From Streptomyces caniscabiei (lineage in GTDB: Bacteria; Actinomycetota; Actinomycetes; Streptomycetales; Streptomycetaceae): DNA of 64,000 nt. A program made the position numbers and the translations under genes. Where the stretch lies: contig NZ_JABXWI010000011.1 of the NCBI RefSeq assembly GCF_014930365.1, positions 124,001 to 188,000 on the forward strand. Direction: 5' to 3'. Below, in pieces: positions 45,361 through 54,709 of this stretch (positions are counted from its first letter, which is position 1; every line of letters starts with the position of its first letter). Below the pieces are notes generated by a model that saw only the letters and a program-made list of their open reading frames with translations, ran no database searches and was not told where the DNA came from.

Positions 45361-47817
45361 ATGACGTCCTTTCCGTCCCCTGCCGAGGAGTTGCGGGTCC
45401 TCGACGCCGAGCTGCGGCACCTCGACGCCCGCCGCGCCTTCCTGCTGAACCGTCGCGCGTGGCTGGTCGGCGCCCTGTACGCCGCCGCGCCCGGGCCGAC
45501 GGCCGCCGCACCGTCCGTACGGCGCCCCGAGGCGACCGCGCCCGGCGTGCAGAACGTGCTGCTGGTCCTCGGCGGCGTCCTGCTGACCGTCGCGGCGATC
45601 GCGTTCACACTGGTCAGCTGGGGGAGCATGGGCATCGCGGGCCGGGCGCTGGTGCTCGGCGCGGTGACGGTGGCCGCGCTCGGCACTCCCGTACCGCTCC
45701 TGCGGCGCGGCCTGCGTTCCACGGCCGAGGCGGTGGCCGGCCTCGGCCTCGCCCTGACCGTCCTGGACGCGTACGCCCTGCACGAGGTCGCGTTCACCGG
45801 GGCGGACGGTACGGCGTACGCGGCGTACGCGGCGGCGGTGCTCGCGGCGGTGTGGGCGGCGTACGGGCTGGGGCTCGGCGCGCTGCCGGCCGGGGCGTCG
45901 GAGCCCGGCTCGACGGCGCCCCGCACCGCCCTGGGCCTGCCGCTCCCGCTGGCCCTGGTCGCCGCTCAACTCCCGCTCTTGCTCTGGTCGTTCGCGGTGA
46001 ACGCGAGCGTGGAGACGGTCACGGCCGTACTGCTGGTGACAGCGGCGGCCGACACCGCGATCGCGCTCCGGGGATCCCTGAAGCCGGTACGGATCGTCGC
46101 CGTGGTCGGCGCGATCGGCTGGGGTCTCTGGGGTGTACTGGCGGCCGGGTGGCTCTCGTGGGCCGCCGCCGGCCCGAGCGCCGCCGCCCGTGCGGCGGCG
46201 CTCCTCGCCCTCGCGGCGGCGATCGCCCTCACGAGCGCCTGGCTCACCCCGAAGCCCGCCCCGGCCCTCGCCGCCGCCGTCACCGCCGGACTTCTCACGG
46301 TGGTCGGCCTCGGTGGCATCGCCCGCGCGATCCTGCCCGAGGTGTGGACGGTCCCGGCCCATCTCGCGTGCGGGCTCGCCCTGTTGACAGCCGTACGGGC
46401 ACAGGCCCCCGAGCCCGTACGGCGTGGTCTCGTCCACGCCTCCGCCGTCGTCCAGGCCTTGGCGCTGGCCACCACGGTGCCGGTGGTGGCGATCACGCTG
46501 CTGGGGCCGGTCGGTGTGCTCGAGCGGATCTGGTCCGGCGCGCCCTCGGACGCCCGCGCTGCGGTGACGCTCGACCTCCCCTGGCCCCCGAACACGGCGA
46601 CCGTCCCCCTCGTGCTCGCGGCCGTCGCCGGCGTGCTCGTCCTGACCGGACGCACCGCCCCGTGGCGGACCCCGGGCCTGGTCGGTGCCTCGGTCCTCGC
46701 CTGGGCGACGCTCCTGGTCCTCCCCGCGGTGCTGCGACTGCCGTACGCGGCCGGGCTGGTGGCCCAGGGGCTCCTGGTGGCCGCCGCTCTGGCCCTCGCC
46801 GGGCTCACGCGGCCGGCGACCGAGGAACGCCCCCGGCCGTCCACGGCGTTCGACCGCCTGCGGTCGCCGCTGCCGCTCACCGGCATCCTCCTGGCCCTGG
46901 TCACCTCCGTGAACCTGGTCCTGCACTCCCTGGCCACGGAACCCGCGACCCTCATCGTCCTCGCGACCTCGGCCGTCCTGTTCGCGGCGGCGGCATGGCG
47001 CACCGGCCTCGGCCCCCTCGCCGCGCCCGCCTCCCTCGTCCATGCCGCAGCTCTGACCTGCGCGATCGGCGCGTCCGTCGGCTGGCAGCCGCAGCACACC
47101 GCGCTGCTCGTCCTGACCGTCCCGGCGTTCGCGGCCCTGCTCGCGGCACGCCTCGGCGACTCCCCCATGACGATCCCGGTCGAGGCGACCGGCGCCGCGG
47201 CCGGCCTCCTGGCGATCGCCCTCTCGGCCACCCACCCGCCTCTGCTGGCCCTGACCCTCGCGCTCTGCGGAGTGATCGTCACGGGCAGAGCCGTACGTCC
47301 GGACCGCCGTCACCTCGGCTACGTGGCCGCCGCGCTCTTCGTGACGGCCTCCTGGGTGCGGCTGGCGGTCTGGGAGGTCGGCTCACCGGAGGCGTACACC
47401 CTGCCGGTGACCCTCCCCGCCCTGGTCGTCGGCCTGCTGCGCCGACGCCGGGACCTGACGGTCTCCTCCTGGACGGCGTACGGCCCGGGACTCGCCGTCA
47501 CGCTCGTCCCGAGCCTCGTCGCGGCGTGGGGCGACACGCACTGGCTCCGCCCCCTGCTGCTGGGCCTCGCCTCCCTGGCCGTCACCCTGCTGGGCGCCCG
47601 CCACCGCCTCCAGGCCCCGCTGCTCCTCGGCGGCGCCGCCCTCGCCCTGGTCGCCCTGCACGAACTGGCCCCCTACATCGCCCAGGTCGTGGACGCCCTC
47701 CCCCGTTGGGTACCCCCGGCACTCGCCGGCCTGGCCCTGCTCGCCCTGGGCGCCACGTACGAGCATCGGTTGCGCGACGCACGACGCGTGCGGAACCTCC
47801 TCGGAAAGCTGAGCTGA
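45361..47817 (+). CDS. Large polytopic membrane protein of unknown function
   Basis: The 818-residue protein starts with a short helix pair (MTSFPSPAEELRVLDAELRH) and then has more than twenty hydrophobic segments with almost no loops, such as NVLLVLGGVLLTVAAIAFTL and LVTSVNLVLHSLATE. I recall streptomycete proteins of this layout labelled as SCO7613 C-terminal-domain membrane proteins. ATG at 45361 is used; an ATG at 45325 would add 12 residues and neither has a strong ribosome binding site. No transporter motif is seen. Confidence 0.85.
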   Translation: MTSFPSPAEELRVLDAELRHLDARRAFLLNRRAWLVGALYAAAPGPTAAAPSVRRPEATAPGVQNVLLVLGGVLLTVAAIAFTLVSWGSMGIAGRALVLGAVTVAALGTPVPLLRRGLRSTAEAVAGLGLALTVLDAYALHEVAFTGADGTAYAAYAAAVLAAVWAAYGLGLGALPAGASEPGSTAPRTALGLPLPLALVAAQLPLLLWSFAVNASVETVTAVLLVTAAADTAIALRGSLKPVRIVAVVGAIGWGLWGVLAAGWLSWAAAGPSAAARAAALLALAAAIALTSAWLTPKPAPALAAAVTAGLLTVVGLGGIARAILPEVWTVPAHLACGLALLTAVRAQAPEPVRRGLVHASAVVQALALATTVPVVAITLLGPVGVLERIWSGAPSDARAAVTLDLPWPPNTATVPLVLAAVAGVLVLTGRTAPWRTPGLVGASVLAWATLLVLPAVLRLPYAAGLVAQGLLVAAALALAGLTRPATEERPRPSTAFDRLRSPLPLTGILLALVTSVNLVLHSLATEPATLIVLATSAVLFAAAAWRTGLGPLAAPASLVHAAALTCAIGASVGWQPQHTALLVLTVPAFAALLAARLGDSPMTIPVEATGAAAGLLAIALSATHPPLLALTLALCGVIVTGRAVRPDRRHLGYVAAALFVTASWVRLAVWEVGSPEAYTLPVTLPALVVGLLRRRRDLTVSSWTAYGPGLAVTLVPSLVAAWGDTHWLRPLLLGLASLAVTLLGARHRLQAPLLLGGAALALVALHELAPYIAQVVDALPRWVPPALAGLALLALGATYEHRLRDARRVRNLLGKLS

Positions 47818-47830
47818 GGCGCGCCCCGCC

Positions 47831-47879
47831 AGGGGCGCGGGGAACTGCGCGATCAGCCACAACGATCCCGCAGTTCCCC
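47831..47879. repeat. Dispersed repeat copy used as terminator
   Basis: The dispersed core appears in reverse orientation at 47831-47852. Positions 47839-47854 pair with 47864-47879 (16 bp, one mismatch) around a 9-nt loop. It lies between the convergent large membrane protein gene and the lyase gene and probably ends both transcripts. Confidence 0.8.
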
Positions 47880-47923
47880 ACCACCCCAGCCACCCCAAGC
47901 CCCCCGCTCAACCCAGCGGAGCG

Positions 47924-50671
47924 CTACGGCATCTTGTCGCCCACCAACGCCAGGTTCTGAATGGCCGCCAGCCCGTACAGCGCCGTCGCGTTGGTCGACA
48001 CCCACGCCGCCTCACTGCCCGGTACGAGCGCCGTCGGTCCCTCAATCTTCTTCGTGGTCCAGTCGGTCGACTCCTTGTAGTCCCAGGTGTCGGCGCTGTT
48101 GTAGAACTGCCGCCACGCGCGGGCCGCGAGCTTGTCGTCCTTCAACTGCACGGCCGCGTACGCGTCCTGGCGCGAGTGGCCCTGGAAGAGCAGCAGGGTG
48201 CCGAAGTTGGAGCCGTAGCGGGCGGCCTGTTCCGCCTTCGTCGCGTTGAAGTAGCGGCAGTAGTCGAGCCACGCCTCCTTGAACTTGGGCATCTCGATCT
48301 GGTCGAGGAGTTCCGCGCACATCTCGACCAGGCCGAACATCGCCGACAGGTGCGAGACGCCGACCACGGGCTTGTCGGCGACGGCGAACTTGCCGGTGTC
48401 GAGGTCGTACAGCCCGGTGCCCTGGACGAAGCCGTTGGGCTGGGCCGCGATCGTCTCCATCGTCGACAGCACGCGGGCCTTGGCCTTCTCCCACTTGGGG
48501 CCGCGCCGCTCCCACTCGGTCAGCCAGGCCGAGACCAGCCCCGACCAGTCGGTGCCGAAGCCGATCGACAGGGCGTTGCGGTCGGGGGTGTAGGGCTCGG
48601 TGCGGATCTTGCGGATGGGGTCGAGGACGAGGAATGTCTCGTCGGAGTCGACGTTGGCGTGCATGAGGTCGCCGACGCGTTCGTCGGCGGTGAGGAAGTA
48701 GTAGTAGCGGCGGTAGGTGGTGTTGGCGATGCGCTGCTGCTTGGCGCTGTCGGCGTAGTGCTGGACACCGTGGCGGGTGCCCAGGCCCGCCCACTTCCCG
48801 AGGTGGTACACGTCGACCTCGCCGGTGTGGCGGGTCATGGCCTCGGCGAAGCGGAAGATGTCGGCGCGGCCGGAGCGCATGTACGCGAACCACAGCCACA
48901 GGTCGGGCGAGAGCTCGGAGTTGTCCCAGGCGTAGCCGCCGACGTCGTAGCACCACTGGTGACGGCTGGGGTCGTAGCTGTGCATGATGTCGCCGTAGTC
49001 CCAGAAGCCGTACCACCGGCGCATCTCCACCTGGTCCTTGTAGTAGGTGAAGAGGAAGTCGAGGTGGTCCTCGATCTTGGCCTTGGAAGCGGTGGACCGG
49101 TCGGGCTCGGAGAACAGCTTGCCGAAGACGCCGGCCTTGATGAGCTGCTTGGGCGGGGCGGCGAGCTGCGGCGGGGTGCGGACGGCCTCGACCTGCTTGG
49201 CCATGTCCTCGGCGCTCGGGGTGGACTCGTGGGCCCAGAAGAGGAGTTCGCTGGTGCGGGCGATGCCGTAGGGGGTGCCGAAGCCGGGCTCGTAGTCCTC
49301 GTAGGTGATGTTGAGGCCTTCGAGCTGCTCGGGGAAGGTGTCCTGGCCCATGCCGTCGTGGTAGAAGCGCAGGTCCATGGGCTGGGCCTCGGGCGACCAG
49401 AGCCAGAGGGTGACCTCGGCGGTGTCGGTCTGGGCGTCGCGGATGTCGAGCTGGGCGGGGAACTTCTCCCAGAAGTCCCGGAGGCCGAAGGCGAACCCGC
49501 CGGACGCGCCGCCGACGTACCCGAAGCCGCTCGCCCTGCGGCCGCCGCCGGCCGGGATCCAGCCGTGGCCCTTCTTGGTGCGCTTGCGGACGGCGAAGCC
49601 GTCGGCGGACAGCTGCGAGAGCGTGTAGTCGCCCCACTCGGGGATGTACTGAAGGCGGGTGGTGACCCGCTGGTCCCACGTCGAGGGGTCGGGCAGCTTC
49701 TTGCCGTCGAACTGGGCGGTGCGCACGGCCGCGCCCGGGTCGCGGCGCAGTCCGGTGACACCCTTGACCGCCTCGCGCAGCAGACCGGTGCCCTCACCGC
49801 CGATACGGATGTGACGGTCGTACGCGGCGTCGCGCATCGGCACCTTGAAGCGGACCCCGATGCCGCGGATGAAGTCGCCGCTGGCCTTGCCGGGGTCCTG
49901 GGTGCCGTCGAAGGTGATGGTGTGCACCATGCGGAAGGATTCGGCGCCCGCGTAGAAGTAGAGGCGGATCGAGAACGGCAGCCAGCTGCGGCTTCCCTTG
50001 CGGTGCTTGCCGTCGATGCGGACGACCGCGCGGACCGGACCCTCCTGCTCGACCTCGGCCTTGTCGATGACGCTCTCGAAGCGCTCGTACTTCTCGGCGC
50101 CCTGGTCGCCGTCCTCGATCTCGGGCTGGCGCAGCAGCACCAGCCGGCCGGTGTGGGCGATCTCGGTGGAGCCGCGCCGTACCGATTTCACGAGGGTGGA
50201 GCCGGACTTGCCGATCTTGGCGGTGATGACGCCGGTCGAGACGTCGATGGTGCCGCCGCTCTTGTCGACGGTGACCTTCTTCTCCGGCGCGGCGGGGGTG
50301 CCGGCGGCGAGGGTGAGCTTGCCGGAGCCGGCGCCCGCGCCGACCGCGTGCGCGGTCCACTTCACGGAGCCGTCGGGCCAGTAGCCGATGGGCCAGGACT
50401 GGACGGGGATGTTCTTGCCGTCCGCGTCCGTCAAAGAAAACGACTGTTCTTTTTCGTAGGCGCCCTTCGGCCACGGCACACCCACGGTGGAGCCGGGAGC
50501 GGCGCCGAGGCCGCCGTCCTCCAGCCAGTCCAGGGCCACCGGGTCCGCCTCCGCGGCCTCGGCTCTGGGCGCGGCCTGCGCGTTCGAACTCCCTAGTGCC
50601 CAGCTGACCTGCGCTGCGGCTCCTGCGACGGCGGCCGCCTTGAGAAGGGACCTGCGGTCGATGGGGGACAT
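47924..50671 (-). CDS. Secreted PL26-like exo-rhamnogalacturonan lyase
   Basis: The 915-residue protein starts with a twin-arginine signal (IDRRSLLKAAAVAGAAAQ) and an AQA cleavage site near residue 33. An N-terminal beta-rich RIFT-type domain (TVGVPWPKGAYEKEQSFSL), a central beta-sandwich and a C-terminal alpha/alpha-toroid (RRYYYFLTADERVGD, GHSRQDAYAAVQ) match the PcRGLX/YetA family, whose fungal founder is a rhamnogalacturonan exolyase. The transporter genes upstream and the DUF624 gene mirror the Bacillus yes-yet locus, supporting pectin use. ATG at 50671 has AAGGA upstream. Activity is inferred from family and context. Confidence 0.85.
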   Translation of the reverse strand: MSPIDRRSLLKAAAVAGAAAQVSWALGSSNAQAAPRAEAAEADPVALDWLEDGGLGAAPGSTVGVPWPKGAYEKEQSFSLTDADGKNIPVQSWPIGYWPDGSVKWTAHAVGAGAGSGKLTLAAGTPAAPEKKVTVDKSGGTIDVSTGVITAKIGKSGSTLVKSVRRGSTEIAHTGRLVLLRQPEIEDGDQGAEKYERFESVIDKAEVEQEGPVRAVVRIDGKHRKGSRSWLPFSIRLYFYAGAESFRMVHTITFDGTQDPGKASGDFIRGIGVRFKVPMRDAAYDRHIRIGGEGTGLLREAVKGVTGLRRDPGAAVRTAQFDGKKLPDPSTWDQRVTTRLQYIPEWGDYTLSQLSADGFAVRKRTKKGHGWIPAGGGRRASGFGYVGGASGGFAFGLRDFWEKFPAQLDIRDAQTDTAEVTLWLWSPEAQPMDLRFYHDGMGQDTFPEQLEGLNITYEDYEPGFGTPYGIARTSELLFWAHESTPSAEDMAKQVEAVRTPPQLAAPPKQLIKAGVFGKLFSEPDRSTASKAKIEDHLDFLFTYYKDQVEMRRWYGFWDYGDIMHSYDPSRHQWCYDVGGYAWDNSELSPDLWLWFAYMRSGRADIFRFAEAMTRHTGEVDVYHLGKWAGLGTRHGVQHYADSAKQQRIANTTYRRYYYFLTADERVGDLMHANVDSDETFLVLDPIRKIRTEPYTPDRNALSIGFGTDWSGLVSAWLTEWERRGPKWEKAKARVLSTMETIAAQPNGFVQGTGLYDLDTGKFAVADKPVVGVSHLSAMFGLVEMCAELLDQIEMPKFKEAWLDYCRYFNATKAEQAARYGSNFGTLLLFQGHSRQDAYAAVQLKDDKLAARAWRQFYNSADTWDYKESTDWTTKKIEGPTALVPGSEAAWVSTNATALYGLAAIQNLALVGDKMP

Positions 50672-50781
50672 GGCCTTTCCTTTCCGAACGGGAAGTCATG
50701 CGTGCGGGTAGTCAGGGGCATGGCAGAGGGAGGTGCGGCGCCCCGGAGGCGCCGACCTGGTGCGATGCATCGCCGCTTCGG

Positions 50782-51408
50782 TCAGCGGAGGCGCCGGTAC
50801 CGCTCCTCCACGGCGACGGCCGCCGCCGCCACGGCCCCGAGCACCGGGACCGCCAACGGCGCGACGAACCAGGCGGAGCAGGCCACCACGGCCAGTCCAC
50901 CGACGAGCAGAAAGGATCCGGCGGGGTCGAGCACGGTCCGCTGTCCGGCCGCGCCCAACAGGGCCCGCCAGGTGGCGCCGGGCCGCCAGACCGCCGCCGC
51001 GCGGAGTCCGGCGACGGCGGCACCGATCAGCGCGAGGACCCCGATCGCGCCGACCAGCGGCCCGCCCGGAATCCCGGCGCGCACGGCCTGGACATCCACC
51101 CACACCGCCGCGAGCGCCGCCCACCCGGCGAGCCCGACGAGCCAGCCGCCGCGCACCGCCGACCGGAAGTCGACCACGAACTCCCGCCAGCCGCCGCCCT
51201 CGTGGGCCGTACGGCGTCGCAGATGCCGCGAGCCCGCGGCGAACGCGGCCGGGTACGTCACCAGCGGCAGCGAGGCCAGCGCGATCCACACCCCCGTGAG
51301 CAGACACTCGGCGAACAGCGCGAACCGCGCGGCGAGCAGGGACTCCTCACGGGGCGCGGCCGACTTCGTACGGTCGCGCGTCCGGGTACGGGGGCGGGCG
51401 AGCGCCAT
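50782..51408 (-). CDS. DUF624 (YesL-like) membrane protein
   Basis: The 208-residue protein has about four to five membrane segments, including FALFAECLLTGVWIALASLP, GWLVGLAGWAALAAVWVDV and LLVGGLAVVACSAWFVAPLA. TYPAAFAAGSRHLRRR matches the start of the DUF624 region. YesL-type genes commonly lie next to carbohydrate ABC transporters in Bacillus. ATG at 51408 is chosen because GAGGT lies 7 nt upstream; a GTG at 51417 would add three residues. It starts 10 nt after the permease stop, in the same operon. The function is unknown. Confidence 0.82.
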   Translation of the reverse strand: MALARPRTRTRDRTKSAAPREESLLAARFALFAECLLTGVWIALASLPLVTYPAAFAAGSRHLRRRTAHEGGGWREFVVDFRSAVRGGWLVGLAGWAALAAVWVDVQAVRAGIPGGPLVGAIGVLALIGAAVAGLRAAAVWRPGATWRALLGAAGQRTVLDPAGSFLLVGGLAVVACSAWFVAPLAVPVLGAVAAAAVAVEERYRRLR

Positions 51409-51418
51409 GGGGTTCACC

Positions 51419-52318
51419 TCAGCCCTTCAGACCGGACGTGGCCATGCCGTCGATCAGATAGCGCTGGAAGGCGAGGAAGAAGGCGAGCACCGGCAGCAGG
51501 GCCACCAGCGACATCGCGATCATGCCGCCGTAGTTGGCGACGCCGTCCTGATCCACGAACATCTTCAGACCCAGCGAGACCGTGTACTTGTCGGGCTCGT
51601 TCAGATAGATCAGCGGGCCCATGAAGTCGTTCCAGGAGTTGATGAACGTGAAGATCGCGCTGGTGATGAGCGCGGGCCGGCACAGCGGCAGCACGATCGA
51701 CCAGTAGATCCGGAAGTGCCCGCAGCCGTCGAGCCGGGCGGCCTCGTCGAGCTCCTTGGGCAGGTTCCGCATGAACTGCACCATCAGGAAGACGAAGAAC
51801 GCCTCCGTGGCCAGGTACTTCGGCAGCAGCAGCGGGGTGTAGGTGTTGATCATCTCCATGTTGCGGAACAGCACGTACTGCGGGATCAGCAGGACGTGGT
51901 AGGGCAACAGGAGCGTGCCGATCATCAGTGTGAAGAGCAGATTGCGGCCGGCGAACTTGATCTTCGCGAAGGCGTACGCGGTCAGCGAGCAGGACACCAG
52001 GATCCCGACCACCGAACCGAGCGCGAGCGTGAGCGAGTTGACGAAGAAGGTGGAGATCGGGATGTCGGCGATGCCGTCGGCGAGCCGCGCGTAGTTGCCG
52101 GTGATCGGGTCGGTCGGCAGCAGGTCCAGACTGCCGATGATGTCCTCGCTCTTCTTGAACGAGCCTCCCACGACCCAGATCACGGGATAGAGGATCACGG
52201 CGAGGATCGCGAGCGACCCGATGTGCCAGGCGAGGGAGCCGGGCAGCTTGCGCCGCAGGGCGCCCGCGCGCCCGGACGGGGCCGGGGCCGGGGTGATCTC
52301 GGTGGCCTGTGCGCTCAT
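51419..52318 (-). CDS. Carbohydrate ABC transporter permease (MalG/YesQ type)
   Basis: The 299-residue inner-membrane permease has six helices, and the EAA loop ELDEAARLDGCGHFRIYW that contacts the ATPase. It is the MalG-type partner. It overlaps the other permease gene by one base (TGATG). No ATPase gene is present; streptomycetes often use the shared ATPase MsiK. Confidence 0.94.
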   Translation of the reverse strand: MSAQATEITPAPAPSGRAGALRRKLPGSLAWHIGSLAILAVILYPVIWVVGGSFKKSEDIIGSLDLLPTDPITGNYARLADGIADIPISTFFVNSLTLALGSVVGILVSCSLTAYAFAKIKFAGRNLLFTLMIGTLLLPYHVLLIPQYVLFRNMEMINTYTPLLLPKYLATEAFFVFLMVQFMRNLPKELDEAARLDGCGHFRIYWSIVLPLCRPALITSAIFTFINSWNDFMGPLIYLNEPDKYTVSLGLKMFVDQDGVANYGGMIAMSLVALLPVLAFFLAFQRYLIDGMATSGLKG

Positions 52319-53322
52319 CAGGCACCCTCCTCGTAGTGCACCCAGCGCTTCTGGGACCAGAACAGCACCGCCGTCACCAGGGCGACCGCGACCAGCAGCA
52401 GCCACGCCATGGCGGAGGCCAGACCCATCCGGCTGTTCTCGAAGCCCTGGACATAGAGATAACAGGTATAGACCATCGAACCGTCCGCGGGACCACAGGC
52501 GTTGCTTCCGGCGCCGCCGCCGACGATGTACGCCGAGCTGAAGATCTGGAACGAGTGGATCGTCTCCAGCAGGACGTTGAAGAAGAGGACCGGCGAAATC
52601 ATCGGCAGGGTGATGTTCCAGAACCGCCGCCACTTGCCCGCCCCGTCGACCTCGGCGGCCTCGTACAGCTCGCGCGGCACCTGCTTGAGGCCGGCGAGGA
52701 AGATGACCATCGGAGCGCCGAACTGCCAGACCGTGAGGGCGACCAGGCTGTAGATGATCATTTCCGGGTCGCCGGTCCACCCGCCGACGTCGATGCCGAA
52801 GATCTGCTGCGTCCGGTCGACGATCGCGTCGTCGGAGAAGATCGCCTTCCAGACGATGGCGATGGAGACGCTGGCCCCGATCAGCGAGGGCGCGTAGAAG
52901 GCCGCCCGGTAGAAGGCCTGCCCGCGCCGCTTCTGGGCCAGAAGCAGCGCCACACCGAGGGCCAGCAGCAGCTTGAGCGGCGTGCCGACGACGACGTACC
53001 ACAGCGTCACCCGCACCGAGTGACGCCAGCGCGGGTCGGCGAACATCTCGGAGAAGTTGTCCAGGCCGATCCACTTGGGCGCGTCGAACAGGTTGTAGTC
53101 GGTGAAGGCGAAGTAGAGCGAGGCGACCATCGGGCCCGCTGTGAGCAGCAGGAACCCGGCGATCCACGGGGACATGAAGAGATAGCCGGCCAGGTTCTCC
53201 CGGCGGCCCCGCCGCAGACGTGCGGCGGGGTTCGGAGCGTCGGCCGGACCGTGCCGCGGCTCGGAGCGCTGGTCCTTGGACAGGCCCTCCGTCGCAGGGG
53301 CGTGTGTCACGGTGGTTCCCAT
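52318..53322 (-). CDS. Carbohydrate ABC transporter permease (MalF/YesP type)
   Basis: The 334-residue permease has six helices and the EAA loop ELYEAAEVDGAGKWRRFW. It is the MalF-type partner. A hydrophilic N-terminus of about 40 residues precedes the first helix. It overlaps the binding-protein gene by one base (TGATG) and the other permease gene by one base, so the three are coupled. Confidence 0.94.
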   Translation of the reverse strand: MGTTVTHAPATEGLSKDQRSEPRHGPADAPNPAARLRRGRRENLAGYLFMSPWIAGFLLLTAGPMVASLYFAFTDYNLFDAPKWIGLDNFSEMFADPRWRHSVRVTLWYVVVGTPLKLLLALGVALLLAQKRRGQAFYRAAFYAPSLIGASVSIAIVWKAIFSDDAIVDRTQQIFGIDVGGWTGDPEMIIYSLVALTVWQFGAPMVIFLAGLKQVPRELYEAAEVDGAGKWRRFWNITLPMISPVLFFNVLLETIHSFQIFSSAYIVGGGAGSNACGPADGSMVYTCYLYVQGFENSRMGLASAMAWLLLVAVALVTAVLFWSQKRWVHYEEGA

Positions 53323-54614
53323 CAGGTGCCGAGAGCCGTCTTCGACTCGGTGAAGAACTGCTTGACGGCGTCGTCGACCGTGCGGGTGCCGAGACCCAGT
53401 TCCTCGGCGATGCGCAGGAAGGCGGCCTCGCAGATGTCGGCGCCGTTCGGGTGCGGAGTGATGGGCTCCAGGACACCCGCCGCGACGAGGGACTCCTCGT
53501 ACTCGGCGATCGCCTTGTTGACCGGGTCGGTCGGCTTGAACGCGTCGTACTGGGCCTGCGTCGCGGGCACTCCGCGGTCGTAGCCCATGATCTTGGCGAC
53601 CTCGGGCTCGTGCACCATGAAGTCGATGAACTGCGCGACCTCCTTGGGGTGCTGCGTGCGCTTGGAGGCGCTGAGCATGAGGGAGCCGAGGTACTGGCCG
53701 GTCTTCTTGCCGTCGGTGGTCGGGATGGGCGCCAGACCGTATTCGCTCTTGCCCTCGGCGGTGTAGCGGACGGTGAAGTTGTCCCAGGTGAACTCACCGG
53801 CGGCGAGCTCCGCGGCGACCGCGGACTTGGGCTTGATCTGCGCGACCTTCTTGGGGTCGGCGTAGAAGCCCTCCTTGATGCCCTTCTCCGCCTTCGACCA
53901 CCAGGACTTCAGGTCCGCCTCGGTGAAGCCCAGCCCGTCCTCGGTGAAGAACGCCTTGCCGTTCTGGCGCAGGTAGAGGTCGTAGAGGTACATCACGCCG
54001 TACATGCCGCTGTCGCCGGCGCGCCCCGCCTTGTCGCGGATCTTCTTCATCGCCGCGTCGAAGTCGTCCCAGGTCCACCCCTGCTCCGGCTTCACACCGG
54101 ACTTGGTGTAGACGGGCTTGTCGATCACCAGGGCCATCGAGTTGGAACCGACCGGGACCCCGAGCAGCTTTCCGTCGACCTCGCCGAACTTCTCCAGGCC
54201 GGCTCTGAAGCCGTCGAGGGAGAGGTTGCCCGCCTCGACCTGTGGCTTGAGATCGAGCAGCACATTCTTGGCGTCATATTTCCGCAGGAAGCCGATGGCA
54301 TTCTGGAAGACGTCCGGCGGATTTCCACCGGAGGCCTGGGTGTTGAACTTCTTCCAGAAGTCGAGGTACGGCTGGAAGTCCGTCTTCACCTTGATCTTCG
54401 GGTACTTCTTCTCGAAAAGCGCGATGCTCTTCTTGATGCGCTCGGCGCGGTCCTCGGCGCCCCACCACGCGTAACGGATCGTCACCGTCCCGTCCCCCGA
54501 CGACCCACTGTCGCCCCCACAGGCCGTGGCCGTGGCCCCGAGGCCCACGACGGCCAGTGAGGCTCCGGCCGCCTTGAGGACCGTCCGCCTCTCAACGTTC
54601 CTGTTTTGCTGCAT
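53322..54614 (-). CDS. Solute-binding lipoprotein of a sugar ABC transporter
   Basis: The 430-residue family 1 binding protein has a Tat-type lipoprotein signal: ERRTVLKAAGASLAVVGLG followed by a lipobox ending in Cys33 (TATAC). The mature part has the ABC sugar-binding fold with IRYAWWGAEDRAERIKKSI, LLGVPVGSNSMALVIDK and a C-terminal EEYEESL-type region. ATG at 54614 has GGGAGG 7 nt upstream. By context it captures oligosaccharides released by the lyase, probably rhamnogalacturonan-derived. It is the first gene of the operon. Confidence 0.94.
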   Translation of the reverse strand: MQQNRNVERRTVLKAAGASLAVVGLGATATACGGDSGSSGDGTVTIRYAWWGAEDRAERIKKSIALFEKKYPKIKVKTDFQPYLDFWKKFNTQASGGNPPDVFQNAIGFLRKYDAKNVLLDLKPQVEAGNLSLDGFRAGLEKFGEVDGKLLGVPVGSNSMALVIDKPVYTKSGVKPEQGWTWDDFDAAMKKIRDKAGRAGDSGMYGVMYLYDLYLRQNGKAFFTEDGLGFTEADLKSWWSKAEKGIKEGFYADPKKVAQIKPKSAVAAELAAGEFTWDNFTVRYTAEGKSEYGLAPIPTTDGKKTGQYLGSLMLSASKRTQHPKEVAQFIDFMVHEPEVAKIMGYDRGVPATQAQYDAFKPTDPVNKAIAEYEESLVAAGVLEPITPHPNGADICEAAFLRIAEELGLGTRTVDDAVKQFFTESKTALGT

Positions 54615-54649
54615 GGTTGAGCCTCCCCGCGACGCTGCGTCCCGCGCCA

Positions 54650-54674
54650 TGAATCGTTTCAAGTAAGCGCTTGC
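54650..54674. promoter_or_regulatory. Two LacI-type operator candidates
   Basis: TGAATCGTTTCA (54650-54661) is an imperfect palindrome with central CG, and GTAAGCGCTTGC (54663-54674) contains a perfect AAGCGCTT palindrome (54665-54672). Both resemble LacI-family operators and lie just downstream of the promoter -10 box, a repressing position. No LacI gene is adjacent. Confidence 0.7.
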
Positions 54675-54680
54675 TGGCAC

Positions 54681-54709
54681 AAGGTACGGAGCGCCTCAGG
54701 AGACGTCAA
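54681..54709 (-). promoter_or_regulatory. Promoter of the sugar transporter-lyase operon
   Basis: On the minus strand TTGACG (54704-54709) lies 17 bp from TACCTT (54681-54686), a near-consensus vegetative promoter. Transcription would begin within the operator pair, giving a leader of about 60 nt. Confidence 0.78.
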
